Below, in pieces: positions 51,142 to 60,408 of a stretch of 64,000 nucleotides of DNA (position 1 is its first letter; every line of letters begins with the position of its first letter). The DNA is taken from positions 620,001 to 684,000 of the forward strand of contig LCZK01000009.1 of NCBI GenBank assembly GCA_001025035.1, read 5' to 3'. This DNA is from Actinobacteria bacterium IMCC26207. GTDB lineage: Bacteria > Actinomycetota > Acidimicrobiia > Acidimicrobiales > Microtrichaceae. A program made the position numbers and the translations under genes. Below the pieces are notes generated by a model that saw only the letters and a program-made list of their open reading frames with translations, did no database searches and had not been told where the DNA came from.

Positions 51142-53436
51142 TCAGCCGCCGTTGGCGAGTGGCTGATAGGTGCGGCAGGGCTGCCCAAATGATGGGCAGG
51201 ACCCGATCGGGCTCGGTGGCTCCACGCCTGTAGCTAGTGGCAAAGAAATCGAGGATGGCATTGCGCTGCCAAAGAACAATGAGTTGGTCGGAGCCACGCC
51301 ATCGTCCACCGAGTTGTAGCGCCACACTCGGCGATCGCCACCGACGGGTGCAACCACAATTCGGATCCGACTACCGGTCCGGAACGCGTGCACCACAGGC
51401 AGCACTTGCACCCGCACCCGATTGGCACCGGGCTGCAGCGGTGAGGAAGTGGTGAAGTCGATCTTTGGCCTGACTGGGTCGGTTCCTGTGACCTGTCGGA
51501 ACGATGCGCGTTGCACGCCGTTAGTTACGAACAGTTCTTTACCATCAGGCCGCACCTCGGTCACGGTCACCTGCACATCAGTGGTTGTTGCTGTCGAGGA
51601 CAACCACAGGTCAGCACCGATCGGGCCGGCCACTACGGCATCGGCGGCCATCGGTGGCGACACAAATCCAAGGCCGTTGTTGGATGGAACCTGAGTCCAA
51701 CCCGAACTGCTCGATGCCGGTCGACGCGACGGATCAGAGACATACGCAGCAGATCCATCGGTGCCGACTGATGGGGCTGTCGGGGCTAGCGCCCCGTCAG
51801 CAGAGAGGTACCAAGTGCTTGTGGTGGCTCCTGCTGGTGGGAACGAAGACGAGTTGAACTTCCAGCGAGTGCCGCTCGCACCGTTCCCGCTGTCCGTGTC
51901 ACGCTCAACCCCAAATGAATACTGCGGACGCAACTCCCAGCGACGCAAGGCGTCGCCAAATCTCAGCCCTGCAAGTGAGGGGAACGGCAAGCCTGCTCCC
52001 CCGGAACCGAAGATGATCGAAGTGGTCAGATACAGACCAACCTTTAGGTCAGGAGTCTTACGGGCCACGTACAAGTCGAGGAACTGAAACAGGTCCACGA
52101 TGGTGTCGGGACTTATCGAATCGTTGTGCTCGCCGCTGCTGAGCGTCATCCAGGCCCGGGGGTTGCGCTCAGTGAGTTTGTTCAGGTTGAGCATGGCGTA
52201 ACCACTCGTCTGCTCATCTTGGAACTGCAGCGAACCAAACACGGGCACATCTATTTGATCGAGTCGCTGTTCAAGGTCACGGCGCTGATAGTCCTCGAGG
52301 TTGAGCACCGTGTTGCGGAAGATTCCGTCCCCGTCACGAGTCTGTAAGCGCAGGCGTTGATTCTCTTTGCAGTTAGCGTCGGTGGCTACCAAAACGTTCG
52401 CGTAGTCCATCGCCCCATCAGACGGTGCCGGACGCGCAGTGGCAACACGGTCTGCAAGCCAGGTCTCGGCGAACCCGGTGTTGAAGATCCCGCCCGGTCG
52501 CCCCACGTCCCACACACGACCCAGAAATGACAGCGGAACAATTGCTGCAAGGTGCGGTGGCCGAGTAGCAGCAGTAGCAATCTGTGAGAACCCCGAGAAC
52601 GAAATCCCGATCATTCCGGGGCGGCCGTTGAGCACCCATGGCTGACGAGCGAGAGTTTCAACAACGTCGTAGCCGTCATACGAACTCGGAAGATCAAACA
52701 GGTCGGACTCTCCGCCGGAACATCCTGTGCCTCGCAACTGAACTGACACCGTTGCGTAGCCAGCCAACCGAGCCAGAACGCCGCCAACAAAAGTCTCGCC
52801 GCCCGGAGTGAGCGGGTCACCCGGCAGCGACGGGTCAAGCAGTCGGGCCACCTTGTCGGCAAGCGGATCTTGAGGGCCGCTCACGGCGTAGCCGGAATAT
52901 TCAATCAGCGTTGGGAAGGGACCATCAGAGACGGAAAGGCCCACTGGTGGCCGCACCACTATGGCGAGCAGCGTGCCATCACGCATGGGGATGTAATTGA
53001 GCCCTGCCTGCATGAGTGGCGCTCGATAGAACGCATCCGAGGGCGGCTCGTCAACATCAAGAACGCGAACCGTTTGGGATGCAGCCGCTGACTCATCGGT
53101 AGCCGACTCATCGGTAACGGTCACGGTGCTTCCCTGGGTGAGCCCGCGGAAAACCACGCTTCCAAATGTGTCGGCGACTTTGGATTGTGTGGGGGTTCCC
53201 GGCCCGGTGAGCCTGACCGTGCCGCCGATCGTCGCGTCGGTTACATAGACCTGCTCGATCCCTGCCCGTACCAAATAGGTGCGCTCCCCAATTGCTGGGC
53301 CTTGGCCTGGCCGCGGCGGCAATGGCCGCGGTGGCGGCGAACCCGCACAGGCAGAGGCCAGAACAGCAACTGCTGCCAAAACCGCGATTAAGGCCGCTGA
53401 CTTTCGAATCCCCCGCATGAGTAGATGACGGTACAT
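51142..53436 (-). CDS. Secreted CocE/NonD (S15-like) hydrolase lipoprotein
   Basis: A 764-residue exported alpha/beta hydrolase. Signal with lipobox VLASACAGS, Pro-rich linker, N-terminal beta domain, then MRDGTLLAIVVRPPVG, CSGGESDLFDLPSSYDGYDVVE, nucleophile elbow GMIGISFSGFSQIATA (GxSxxG) and the C-terminal jelly-roll (X-Pro dipeptidyl-peptidase C) with LWLSSTATTTDVQVTVTEVRPDG. Family includes cocaine esterases and X-Pro dipeptidases. Its own stop codon falls inside the flank shared by repeat copies 1 and 2. Strong candidate for extracellular ester or peptide hydrolysis. Confidence 0.9.
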   Translation of the reverse strand: MYRHLLMRGIRKSAALIAVLAAVAVLASACAGSPPPRPLPPRPGQGPAIGERTYLVRAGIEQVYVTDATIGGTVRLTGPGTPTQSKVADTFGSVVFRGLTQGSTVTVTDESATDESAAASQTVRVLDVDEPPSDAFYRAPLMQAGLNYIPMRDGTLLAIVVRPPVGLSVSDGPFPTLIEYSGYAVSGPQDPLADKVARLLDPSLPGDPLTPGGETFVGGVLARLAGYATVSVQLRGTGCSGGESDLFDLPSSYDGYDVVETLARQPWVLNGRPGMIGISFSGFSQIATAATRPPHLAAIVPLSFLGRVWDVGRPGGIFNTGFAETWLADRVATARPAPSDGAMDYANVLVATDANCKENQRLRLQTRDGDGIFRNTVLNLEDYQRRDLEQRLDQIDVPVFGSLQFQDEQTSGYAMLNLNKLTERNPRAWMTLSSGEHNDSISPDTIVDLFQFLDLYVARKTPDLKVGLYLTTSIIFGSGGAGLPFPSLAGLRFGDALRRWELRPQYSFGVERDTDSGNGASGTRWKFNSSSFPPAGATTSTWYLSADGALAPTAPSVGTDGSAAYVSDPSRRPASSSSGWTQVPSNNGLGFVSPPMAADAVVAGPIGADLWLSSTATTTDVQVTVTEVRPDGKELFVTNGVQRASFRQVTGTDPVRPKIDFTTSSPLQPGANRVRVQVLPVVHAFRTGSRIRIVVAPVGGDRRVWRYNSVDDGVAPTNSLFFGSAMPSSISLPLATGVEPPSPIGSCPSFGQPCRTYQPLANGG

Positions 53437-53565
53437 CTCGGAGGGCCCTGATGAAAGCCCTCAAGAGATCAATCGGGTTCATCAGCGGCGGCGCTGGCCT
53501 GAACGATGGGGTCGAGGAGCATTGGCCCAGCCACGTAACCCCAACCAAATAACCAACTCGCAACC

Positions 53566-53622
53566 AACTCGCTCTGTCTTGCGCCTGACCCCCTATAGAG
53601 GGTCACTCGCATAACAGAGCGG
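53566..53622. repeat. Palindromic repeat, copy 3
   Basis: AACTCGCTCTGTCTTGCG left arm, core GACCCCCTATAGAGGGTC, right arm CTCGCATAACAGAGCGG. Its first ~39 bases are identical to copy 5. Downstream of the RCC1 gene, upstream of the S15-like gene. Confidence 0.95.
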
Positions 53623-53644
53623 AGCAACAGGAACAGAGCATTAC

Positions 53645-53681
53645 AACGCGAAACCACTGTTTTTGGAACGCGAAAACCGCT
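53645..53681. repeat. Dispersed ACGCGAAA repeat, copy 1
   Basis: A 37-bp sequence AACGCGAAACCACTGTTTTT followed by GGAACGCGAAAACCGCT; 36 of 37 bases match the copy at 61743. Internally two AACGCGAAA units. Confidence 0.9.
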
Positions 53682-53750
53682 CTGGGAAACGCAGATACGG
53701 CACGCATAAACGCCCCTGGCAAGAAGCGTGTAGCAAACCAGGGTGCGGGT

Positions 53751-54905
53751 TTATGTGCCGGCTAGCACAACAACCGGCACATTCGAATCGGTGTTGGTTC
53801 CGTCGCCCAACTGCCCGGAGGCGTTGACCCCCCAACACTTCATCGCGCCACCAGCAACCAACGCACACACGTGGTAAGCACCGGCTGTGATTTTGGTAGC
53901 GCCCGACACACCAACCACACCAACCGGCACACTCGAATCGGTGTAGGTTCCGTCGCCCAACATCCCGTTACCGTTGGACCCCCAACACTTCACCGCGCCA
54001 CCAGCAACCACAGCACACGAATTGAACTCACCGGCTGCGATTTTGGTAGCACCCGACACACCAACCACACCAACCGGCACACTCGAACTGGTGGTGGTTC
54101 CGTCACCCAACCCCCCGTAGTAGTTGTCCCCCCAACACTTCACCGCACCACCAGCAACCAACGCACACGTATGGTTGTAACCGGCTGAGATTTGGGTTGC
54201 ACCCGACACACCAACCACACCAACCGGCACACTCGAATCGGTGGTGGTTCCGTCACCCAACTGCCCGGAGTTGTTGTCCCCCCAACACTTCACCGCGCCA
54301 CCAGCAACCAACGCACACGCAAGGTTTCTGCCGGCTGAGATTTGGGTTGCACCCGACACACCTACCACACCAACCGGCACACTCGAATCGGTGGTAGTTC
54401 CGTCACCCAACCCCCCGTAGCTGTTGTCCCCCCAACACTTCACCGCGCCACCAGCAACCAACGCACACGAACGGTTGCCACCGGCTGAGATCGTGGTAGC
54501 ACCCGTAACACCAACCACACCAACCGGCACACTCGAACTGGTGGTGGTTCCGTCACCCAACTGCCCGTAGTTGTTGTCCCCCCAACACTTCACCGCGCCA
54601 CCAGCAACCAACGCACACGAATGGTTGTAGCCGGCTGAGATTTGGGTTGCACCCGACACACCAACCACACCAACCGGCACACTCGAATCGGTGTAGGTTC
54701 CGTCACCCAACTGCCCGGAGTAGTCGTCCCCCCAACACTTCTCCGCGCCGCCAGCAACCAACGCACACGAATAGGAGCCAGCGGCTGAGATTTGGGTAGC
54801 ACCCGACAGAGTTGGCCCCGGTGGAGGTACCACGGGTGCGCATGCAACAACTGCAAGTAAGCAAGCAAAAACAACAACAGCGAACAGCGTACGGAACTTG
54901 ACCAT
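53751..54905 (-). CDS. Seven-repeat RCC1-type beta-propeller lipoprotein
   Basis: A 384-residue exported protein: signal with lipobox LLAVVACAP, then seven 50-residue RCC1-like repeats (consensus [20 protein letters not shown], [17 protein letters not shown], [13 protein letters not shown]). Seven repeats make a full propeller. Repeats are nearly identical, also at DNA level, and differ mainly at five positions around AGxxxxC and WGxxxxG. Each has two cysteines. The ATG at 54905 follows GGAGGGG. Function unknown; surface binding or adhesion is plausible. Confidence 0.88.
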   Translation of the reverse strand: MVKFRTLFAVVVFACLLAVVACAPVVPPPGPTLSGATQISAAGSYSCALVAGGAEKCWGDDYSGQLGDGTYTDSSVPVGVVGVSGATQISAGYNHSCALVAGGAVKCWGDNNYGQLGDGTTTSSSVPVGVVGVTGATTISAGGNRSCALVAGGAVKCWGDNSYGGLGDGTTTDSSVPVGVVGVSGATQISAGRNLACALVAGGAVKCWGDNNSGQLGDGTTTDSSVPVGVVGVSGATQISAGYNHTCALVAGGAVKCWGDNYYGGLGDGTTTSSSVPVGVVGVSGATKIAAGEFNSCAVVAGGAVKCWGSNGNGMLGDGTYTDSSVPVGVVGVSGATKITAGAYHVCALVAGGAMKCWGVNASGQLGDGTNTDSNVPVVVLAGT

Positions 54906-55248
54906 CTCCGATACCCCTCCCAAACCTTAGAGAACAGCACATCCAGCGAACCAGAAACATCGTCCTAGCCCATACCCCGGTTTCGGTTTAGCACTCACAG
55001 CTTCAAACCACAACCCCCATCAACTCATTTCGTCTTGCGCCTGACCCCTTATAGGGGGTCGCTCGCATAACAGAGCGGGGTAATGGGTGGAGGGCGAGCG
55101 AAAGCCCCTCTGGAATCAGCTGGGTCAGTATCCGGCAGAGTTTGCAGCCCGAAGGATGAGGTCGCCGAGCGCCTCTAAGTCCATGTCAGCGGTAGGAACT
55201 TCGGGTAGGGGTGAAGCTCTTTATAACTACTGGGGCCTAGGGGTGCTG
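54906..55248. other. Intergenic region with repeat copy 4 and a short fragment
   Basis: Holds palindromic repeat copy 4. On the minus strand, 55125-55220 reads an in-frame 31-codon tail ending MDLEALGDLILRAANSAGY then stop, with no start or family; possibly the end of a lost gene. Nothing else seen. Confidence 0.4.
55022..55080. repeat. Palindromic repeat, copy 4
   Basis: AACTCATTTCGTCTTGCG left arm, core GACCCCTTATAGGGGGTC, right arm GCTCGCATAACAGAGCGGGG. Downstream of the PIN toxin gene and upstream of the RCC1 gene. Confidence 0.95.
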
Positions 55249-55635
55249 CTACCGACCGGGGGCCGTAACGACCAGACCGGTAGTCCTTGCGGCATCGGCA
55301 AGCTCACTGTCGTAGGTCACTATCTCGTCCACGCCGAGCCTGATCGCGACTGCCAAGTGGATGGCGTCGTTCGACCTGAGCGGTGAGTGCGTCCCGGCAG
55401 CGATCATGTCGCCGCGCGTCAGGTCGACAAGGTTCAACGTGTCGAGCACCTCGCGCACCGCTGTGATGTCGACGTCATCGGCATGTCGACCTGCAGCGCA
55501 GTACATCTCTGTATGGAGGAGCCAGGACGCGATCAGGCGGCGATCGGCAGATAGAAATTCGGCGAGAGCGGCTGACTCCTCTTCGGCGACCACGAGCTTC
55601 ATCGCAGCTGAGGTGTCCACATAGGACAGCTTCAC
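55249..55635 (-). CDS. PIN-domain ribonuclease toxin (VapC-like)
   Basis: A 128-residue PIN domain. Acidic residues fit the active site: YVDTSAAMKLVVAEEES near the N-terminus, LLHTEMYCAA, LRSNDAIHLAVAIRLG and VTYDSELADAA. Overlaps the antitoxin stop by 4 bp (ATGA). Such toxins cleave specific RNAs; the target is unknown. Confidence 0.93.
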   Translation of the reverse strand: MKLSYVDTSAAMKLVVAEEESAALAEFLSADRRLIASWLLHTEMYCAAGRHADDVDITAVREVLDTLNLVDLTRGDMIAAGTHSPLRSNDAIHLAVAIRLGVDEIVTYDSELADAARTTGLVVTAPGR

Positions 55636-55898
55636 CCGTGGCCACGGACTTCTGCGATGATCTCTGCCGTAGTCCTAGTCGTCTTTCTCCGCGTGATTGC
55701 TAGAAGAGTCGTCGGGGACTTGAGGGCCCTGCGTACTTGGCCTTGGGCCGACAGGAGCGAGAACACGTCCTCGGGCGGTGGGCCGATCACAGCCGCTGGC
55801 TGACCGCTGTTGGTGACCAAGATCGTCTCGCCTGCGCCAACCCGCCGGAGCACCTCGCCGCTGTCGTTTCGCATCTGACGGTGCGTGATCTCCTTCAT
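55632..55898 (-). CDS. Phd/YefM-type antitoxin
   Basis: An 88-residue protein with the Phd/YefM N-terminal fold (ITHRQMRNDSGEVLRRVGAGETILVTNSGQPAAVIGPPP) and a basic C-terminal toxin-wrapping tail. First gene of the toxin-antitoxin pair. TGCTAC occurs twice just upstream (TGCTACGCTATGCTAC), a possible autoregulatory operator; the ATG has no ribosome site. Pairing of a Phd-like antitoxin with a PIN toxin is common. Confidence 0.92.
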   Translation of the reverse strand: MKEITHRQMRNDSGEVLRRVGAGETILVTNSGQPAAVIGPPPEDVFSLLSAQGQVRRALKSPTTLLAITRRKTTRTTAEIIAEVRGHG

Positions 55899-56065
55899 GT
55901 AGCATAGCGTAGCACGCTGCGGCTCGGGTGCGGAGCACAGAGCGGGGAAACCCCCTAGGGATCCCCCAGCTCACAATAGGGGCAACACCCGATTTCGCTT
56001 TGAACTCAAACCGTGGAAAGTGGACGCAGTGGTAGCCAAGTGTGCAGCCACTAAGGAGCGTTTCC

Positions 56066-56725
56066 ATGTTGACTGAACAGACCACTGCAACCCATTCAGA
56101 TCCACCTAGGCAGACCGAGCCAGCACCAAACCTTGAGGCTTGGCTTGTGACTTGCCGTAACGCTGGTGCCACCCCTCCAGAAATCGCCGACACTCTTATC
56201 TCCGCCGGCTGGAGCGCCGATCACGCCGCAACTGCATCACTAGGATCCCTTCGCTCAACGGACCAGCAGCAGTTGCTCTGGTTCTCCCTGTGCTGGTCGG
56301 CTGGTCTCGCCGCCGTTGGGCTCACCACGACGCTTCACCAGATGCTTTCGGAGTATCCGAATCCTCAGTTAGCAGCTCTCACTCTGACCGTCTCGCTGGT
56401 GATGGCGCCGATCGCATTCCTGAGCAATTGGCAGGCAGGTCGCACCGAAGAATCTTCGATGTTTGCAGTCTGGTCGCCAAGCCGACGATTGTGGTTTGGA
56501 ACTCTTGCTTCTTGCACAGCAATCGTTGGTCTCGTAAGGCTCATCAGCTACTTGTATACGGTCATGTTCTCGTTGCTTTCACCAAGAGGCCAAATCCCTC
56601 TTGACGGCCGCGACTTCGCCCAAGTGATGGTCTCGCTTGCAGTTGCAATCCCCATGTTCACCTGGAGCTTCACCCAATGGCGACGCTCGAACGTAGCAAT
56701 CTCAGGTCTCCGGCGAACTGCCTAG
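56066..56725 (+). CDS. Hypothetical membrane protein
   Basis: A 219-residue protein with a soluble N-terminal ~75 residues (containing NAGATPPEIADTLISAGWSADHA, which looks like a small helical UBA-like or DUF-type domain) followed by four helices. The ATG at 56066 has AAGGAGCG upstream. Not recognised. It lies just before the NarL-type kinase pair on the same strand and could be part of that signalling group. Confidence 0.65.
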   Translation: MLTEQTTATHSDPPRQTEPAPNLEAWLVTCRNAGATPPEIADTLISAGWSADHAATASLGSLRSTDQQQLLWFSLCWSAGLAAVGLTTTLHQMLSEYPNPQLAALTLTVSLVMAPIAFLSNWQAGRTEESSMFAVWSPSRRLWFGTLASCTAIVGLVRLISYLYTVMFSLLSPRGQIPLDGRDFAQVMVSLAVAIPMFTWSFTQWRRSNVAISGLRRTA

Positions 56726-56780
56726 TCATCTCAGCCACCAAGTCAGGACAAACGTCAAGAACCTGAGCTACTTTGGACTC

Positions 56781-57893
56781 ATGCCTGGAGCGTCGATGAC
56801 CTCCACGTCGCACGCACTGCAACGAAGACTGCAACTTGGTCTCGGAGCAGTGCGTGCTGTGACGTTGGTGTGGGCGTTTTTCGTGGTTTGCATCGATACC
56901 AACTCGGGTGTTCTGGTCCGTCCGGTACCTGCGTTCGGGTTGCTCGGAGTCTTGGTTCTCTGGTCAACAGCTTGGACCGTAGCCGTCTCAAAAAACGACT
57001 CATGGGTACTGCGGGTCGGAGCTGTGATTGACATCTTTCTTGCGATGACCGTGGTCGCTCTAGATTCCGCTTTTTACTCTGGTGATCGGCCGCAGTCATT
57101 CGGCTCAGCCTGGCCGCTCGCCGCCGTCCTAGCAACGGGTGTGGCAGCGGGTTCAACCTGGGGGTTAGTAGGCGGCCTTGCTGTTGGAGTAGCTGGCGTG
57201 GCCAGCGCACTTGTTCAGGGCGCAGTCGTGGGAAATGTGCTGGCCCTAACTGGCGCGATGGTGCTGTATGCAGCCGGAGGGTGGTTGGCCGGGTGGGTTT
57301 CGGAACAGCTTCAACGAACTGCTCAAGTCGCAGCGGCTGCTGAAGCACGAGCCGAAGTCGGACGAACTCTCCACGACGGTGTCTTACAAACTCTTGCTGT
57401 GGTGCAACGCCGATCCGATGACCCCGAACTAGTCGAGCTCGCTCGCACCCAAGACGCCGAACTTCGTGCCTTCTTGCGAGGTGGCAATTCTTCCAAGCTG
57501 GCCGAGAAAGAGTCTTCGGTTGCTGAGTTGCTCGGCCCTGCCCTGGCGTTAGTTGAGTCACGCTTTGGTGTACCCGTGCAGCTCGTCGTGGTCGACCCGG
57601 GAACTGCTTGCGGTGAATCAGCCCTAGCGCTCGCGGGTGCTGCTGCCGAAGCAGCAACAAATGCTTCTAAGCACTCAGGGGCAGATGAAGTTTGGGTGTC
57701 AGTGGACCGGACTGAGCAGTTTGGAACGCGAGTTGTGGTGCACGACGAAGGCTGCGGCTTCAACGGAGATACCACGAAAGAGGGGGACGGACTCAGAGCA
57801 TCAGTCAGGGGCCGACTTGACACGGTGGGCGGCACCGTGGCTGTGCGATCCTCGCCTGGAACTGGGTGTGACGTCACCCTGTGGGCACCATGA
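56781..57893 (+). CDS. Sensor histidine kinase (NarL-type, HisKA_3)
   Basis: A 370-residue kinase. About six N-terminal helices (membrane sensor), a dimerisation/phospho-acceptor segment GRTLHDGVLQTLAVVQRR (His in HDGVLQ), and an HATPase domain with AEAATNASKHSGADEVWVSV, VHDEGCGFNGD and GLRASVRGRLDTVGGTVAVRSSPGTG. Form of DesK/LiaS-type kinases. Coupled to the response regulator by an ATGA overlap. Confidence 0.9.
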   Translation: MPGASMTSTSHALQRRLQLGLGAVRAVTLVWAFFVVCIDTNSGVLVRPVPAFGLLGVLVLWSTAWTVAVSKNDSWVLRVGAVIDIFLAMTVVALDSAFYSGDRPQSFGSAWPLAAVLATGVAAGSTWGLVGGLAVGVAGVASALVQGAVVGNVLALTGAMVLYAAGGWLAGWVSEQLQRTAQVAAAAEARAEVGRTLHDGVLQTLAVVQRRSDDPELVELARTQDAELRAFLRGGNSSKLAEKESSVAELLGPALALVESRFGVPVQLVVVDPGTACGESALALAGAAAEAATNASKHSGADEVWVSVDRTEQFGTRVVVHDEGCGFNGDTTKEGDGLRASVRGRLDTVGGTVAVRSSPGTGCDVTLWAP

Positions 57894-58519
57894 GTCCGCC
57901 TATTCGAGTTGTCGTGGCAGATGATCACCCCATCTGGCGGTCAGGCATTCGCGCAGATCTTGGAGACGATTTTGAGGTTGTGGCAGAGGCCGAGGACACC
58001 AATTCAGCAGTTGCTGCAGTCAGGTCTGTGGTGGCCGACGTGTTGCTCTGCGACCTTCACATGCCCGGTGGTGGAGGGATTGCAGTAGCCCAACAAGTTG
58101 GCAGCGAAGTCCCGGTGGTCATCCTGACAGTGTCTGAAGCGGAACGCGATGTTCTTGACGCCGTGGCAGCCGGAGCAGTGGGCTACTTGTTGAAGTCGGC
58201 CCGACCGGAGGAGCTTCGCAACTCGCTCAAACGCGCGGCCGTAGGAGAGCCGGTCTTCTCCCCACAGCTCGCTGCGCTACTGATTGGCGAATACCGTCGA
58301 CTCGCCGGTAGCGGCTCTGATGATGCACTGCCGCTCACGGAGCGCGAACGCGAGGTGCTGGCACACGTTGCCAGAGGACAGTCCTACCGCGTTGTTGGCG
58401 AGGAACTCTTCATCTCACCAAAAACTGTAGAGAACCACGTGCGAAATATCATGGCAAAACTCCACCTGAGCCGCCGCCATGAACTTGTTAGGTGGGCAGT
58501 AGATCACGGCATCACATGA
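57890..58519 (+). CDS. NarL/FixJ-family response regulator
   Basis: A 209-residue regulator: receiver with VVADDHPIWRSGI, phospho-acceptor in DVLLCDLHMPGGG, TVSEAERD and LLKSARPEEL; then a LuxR-type HTH (LTEREREVLAHVARGQSYRVVGEELFISPKTVENHVRNIMAKL). The ATG at 57890 overlaps the kinase stop. Controlled genes unknown. Palindromic repeat copy 5 follows. Confidence 0.94.
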   Translation: MSPPIRVVVADDHPIWRSGIRADLGDDFEVVAEAEDTNSAVAAVRSVVADVLLCDLHMPGGGGIAVAQQVGSEVPVVILTVSEAERDVLDAVAAGAVGYLLKSARPEELRNSLKRAAVGEPVFSPQLAALLIGEYRRLAGSGSDDALPLTEREREVLAHVARGQSYRVVGEELFISPKTVENHVRNIMAKLHLSRRHELVRWAVDHGIT

Positions 58520-58567
58520 ACCGGCCCGAGGACCTGACTCGGTCCCGGCCCCAACCGACTCCCAGCC

Positions 58568-58626
58568 AACTCGCTCTGTCTTGCGCCTGACCCCCTATAG
58601 AGGGTCCCTGGCATAACAGAGCGGGG
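58568..58626. repeat. Palindromic repeat, copy 5
   Basis: AACTCGCTCTGTCTTGCG left arm, core GACCCCCTATAGAGGGTC, right arm CCTGGCATAACAGAGCGGGG. Downstream of the response-regulator gene by about 50 bases. Confidence 0.95.
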
Positions 58627-58670
58627 AACGCCCAAGCCCGCAGCCCCGCCCACGAATCGGCGCATCGGCG

Positions 58671-58730
58671 CTTTAATTAAGTATTTGTTGCTCAGTTATA
58701 GCTTTTATCGGGTAGTATGTTGCTAATTGG
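58671..58730 (+). promoter_or_regulatory. AT-rich promoter region of the Fic gene
   Basis: A strongly AT-rich stretch (CTTTAATTAAGTATTTGTTG onwards) in otherwise GC-rich DNA. A -10-like TAGTAT at 58713-58718 with TTGCTC 19 bases upstream is the likely promoter; TAGTATGT is also found before the ATPase at 63003. Confidence 0.5.
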
Positions 58731-58754
58731 TGTCACAAGGGGAGGTTTACACGC

Positions 58755-60269
58755 ATGGATGTTGCCCGACCGCCTTACGGTTCACTGGAATTCCCCTCTA
58801 CGACGAACCGAGCGCGCTACAGCCGTATGGCCGCGGCAGGCACGGCCATGCGAATAGCGCCGGGAGTGTATGTCGTCGGCTCCCAACTGCCGCCGGCCGA
58901 GACCGGCCGCCACCATCTGCTCGCCGTGGTCGCCCACGTACTCCCCGGCGGCGTCCTCTGTGGCCGCTCCGCCCTGACCGGCGGGCTACCCAATGACGGT
59001 CGCCTGTACGTCGCAGCACCGCCGGGAGCTCGAAAGGCACCGCTGCGGATGCCCGGGGTTACCGTCGAACCAGTGGTCGGACCAGGTCCCCTGCCAGGTG
59101 ACCTGCAGATGCCCCACGGGCTGTGGCTCTCGGGCACCGCCCGCAAGCTCGTCGAGAACATCGACGTGCGGGGACGGCGCCCGAGGCACCGAGCGGGAAC
59201 GGAAGTCACCGAGGATCACGTCGACTCGATCGCCCGCACCGGCGGTGCTGGTGCCATCGAGCGGGTACTGCGCGAGCTCGACGTCATCGCAGGGTCTTTC
59301 GACCCTCAAGCAGTCGACGCAGTCCGCAGCCGCCTTGTAGCGGTGCTGGGTACCGCGACCGGAGTGGTCCGCTTACGGCGGTTGCGGGCACGCCTGACGG
59401 GTGCCCCATTCGACGCGTCGCGCATCGACTCTCTGCGCCGCGTTGTGGCCGAACTGCAGGACATCGCACCCCAGCCCCTCCTCGGTGGTGACGAAAGCCG
59501 GCAACGGTGGCTAGCGTTCTACGAGGCCTACTTCTCGAACTTCATCGAGGGAACCGAGTTCGACCTTGACGAAGCACGCGCCATCGCCATCAACGGCGCC
59601 GAAGCCGTCGAACGACCCGCTGACGCCCACGACGTCGCCGCGACGTATCGTCTCGCGACCGATGCGGTGGACCGCTGCCGTGTGCCCGCGGACGGCGGCG
59701 AGCTGATCGAGCTGCTCCGGGACCGCCACGCCTTGCTCATGGCGGCCCGGCCCGAACGACGGCCAGGTATGTTCAAGGAGCGGCTCAACTTTGCGGGCGG
59801 CTACCAGTTCGTCGAACCAGCGCTGGTGCCCGGGACCCTCACCGCTGGCTTCGACGTACTCGCCGAGATCGTCGACCCGCTGCGTCGAGCAGTGGCAATG
59901 ATGGTACTCGTCACCGAGGTCCACCCCTTCGACGACGGCAATGGCCGTGTCGCCCGCCTCGCCGCCAACGCAGAGCTCACCCGAGGGGGTCAGGTGCGGC
60001 TGATCATCCCGACGGTGTACCGCAACAACTACCTGTCGGGGCTCACCGCGGTCTCTCTCGGCCGGCCGGGTGCCACGAGGAGCCTGTGGTCGATCCTCGA
60101 GTTCGCGCAACGCTGGACCGCAGCGGTCGACTGGGGCGACTACGACGACACCCGCGCACAGCTCACCGGCTGTCACGCTTTCCTTGACGCCCGCTACGCC
60201 GAGTCCCAAGCGGTCCGTCTCGAGCTGCCAAGTCACCGGCCCGATACACCGCCGCCTTTTTCAACCTGA
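58755..60269 (+). CDS. Fic-domain protein with AbiEi-like N-terminal region
   Basis: A 504-residue protein. Residues ~1-100 resemble an AbiEi/type IV antitoxin-like winged region (SRMAAAGTAMRIAPGVYVVG, LLAVVAHVLPGGVLCGRSALTGG). The C-terminal half is a Fic AMP-transferase: active-site HPFDDGNGRVARL near residue 390, with an inhibitory motif SNFIEGTE near residue 260 (S-x3-E-G), so activity is auto-inhibited. GC and codon use look higher than in the left half of the window, suggesting acquisition. RBS GGGGAGG. Targets and triggers unknown; a regulated toxin or abortive-infection factor is possible. Confidence 0.88.
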   Translation: MDVARPPYGSLEFPSTTNRARYSRMAAAGTAMRIAPGVYVVGSQLPPAETGRHHLLAVVAHVLPGGVLCGRSALTGGLPNDGRLYVAAPPGARKAPLRMPGVTVEPVVGPGPLPGDLQMPHGLWLSGTARKLVENIDVRGRRPRHRAGTEVTEDHVDSIARTGGAGAIERVLRELDVIAGSFDPQAVDAVRSRLVAVLGTATGVVRLRRLRARLTGAPFDASRIDSLRRVVAELQDIAPQPLLGGDESRQRWLAFYEAYFSNFIEGTEFDLDEARAIAINGAEAVERPADAHDVAATYRLATDAVDRCRVPADGGELIELLRDRHALLMAARPERRPGMFKERLNFAGGYQFVEPALVPGTLTAGFDVLAEIVDPLRRAVAMMVLVTEVHPFDDGNGRVARLAANAELTRGGQVRLIIPTVYRNNYLSGLTAVSLGRPGATRSLWSILEFAQRWTAAVDWGDYDDTRAQLTGCHAFLDARYAESQAVRLELPSHRPDTPPPFST

Positions 60270-60408
60270 CCGCTTTGCGTTGAGCTCGCTGATAACTGCA
60301 TGGGTCAGGCAACGCGCTAGGACCCCATTGGTCGCTTCGAAGCTAGGCTTGCTTCGTGATCCGTGAGTAAAACTGTTGCATCCGGAACACCCGCCGCACT
60401 GCTACGTC

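Larger units (their letters stand above)
53437..53750. other. Intergenic region carrying two dispersed repeats
   Basis: No gene seen. It holds palindromic repeat copy 3 (53566-53622), preceded by a duplicated AACCAACTCGC, and an ACGCGAAA repeat (53645-53681). Confidence 0.6.

Noticed and set aside
53751-54905. The 150-bp repeats as a CRISPR or satellite array
   Set aside because: Units are contiguous coding sequence of RCC1 blades in one open frame with a signal peptide; no short repeats with unique spacers.
55125-55220. Minus-strand 31-codon tail ending RAANSAGY as a gene
   Set aside because: Too short, no start with ribosome site and no family; kept only as a possible remnant.
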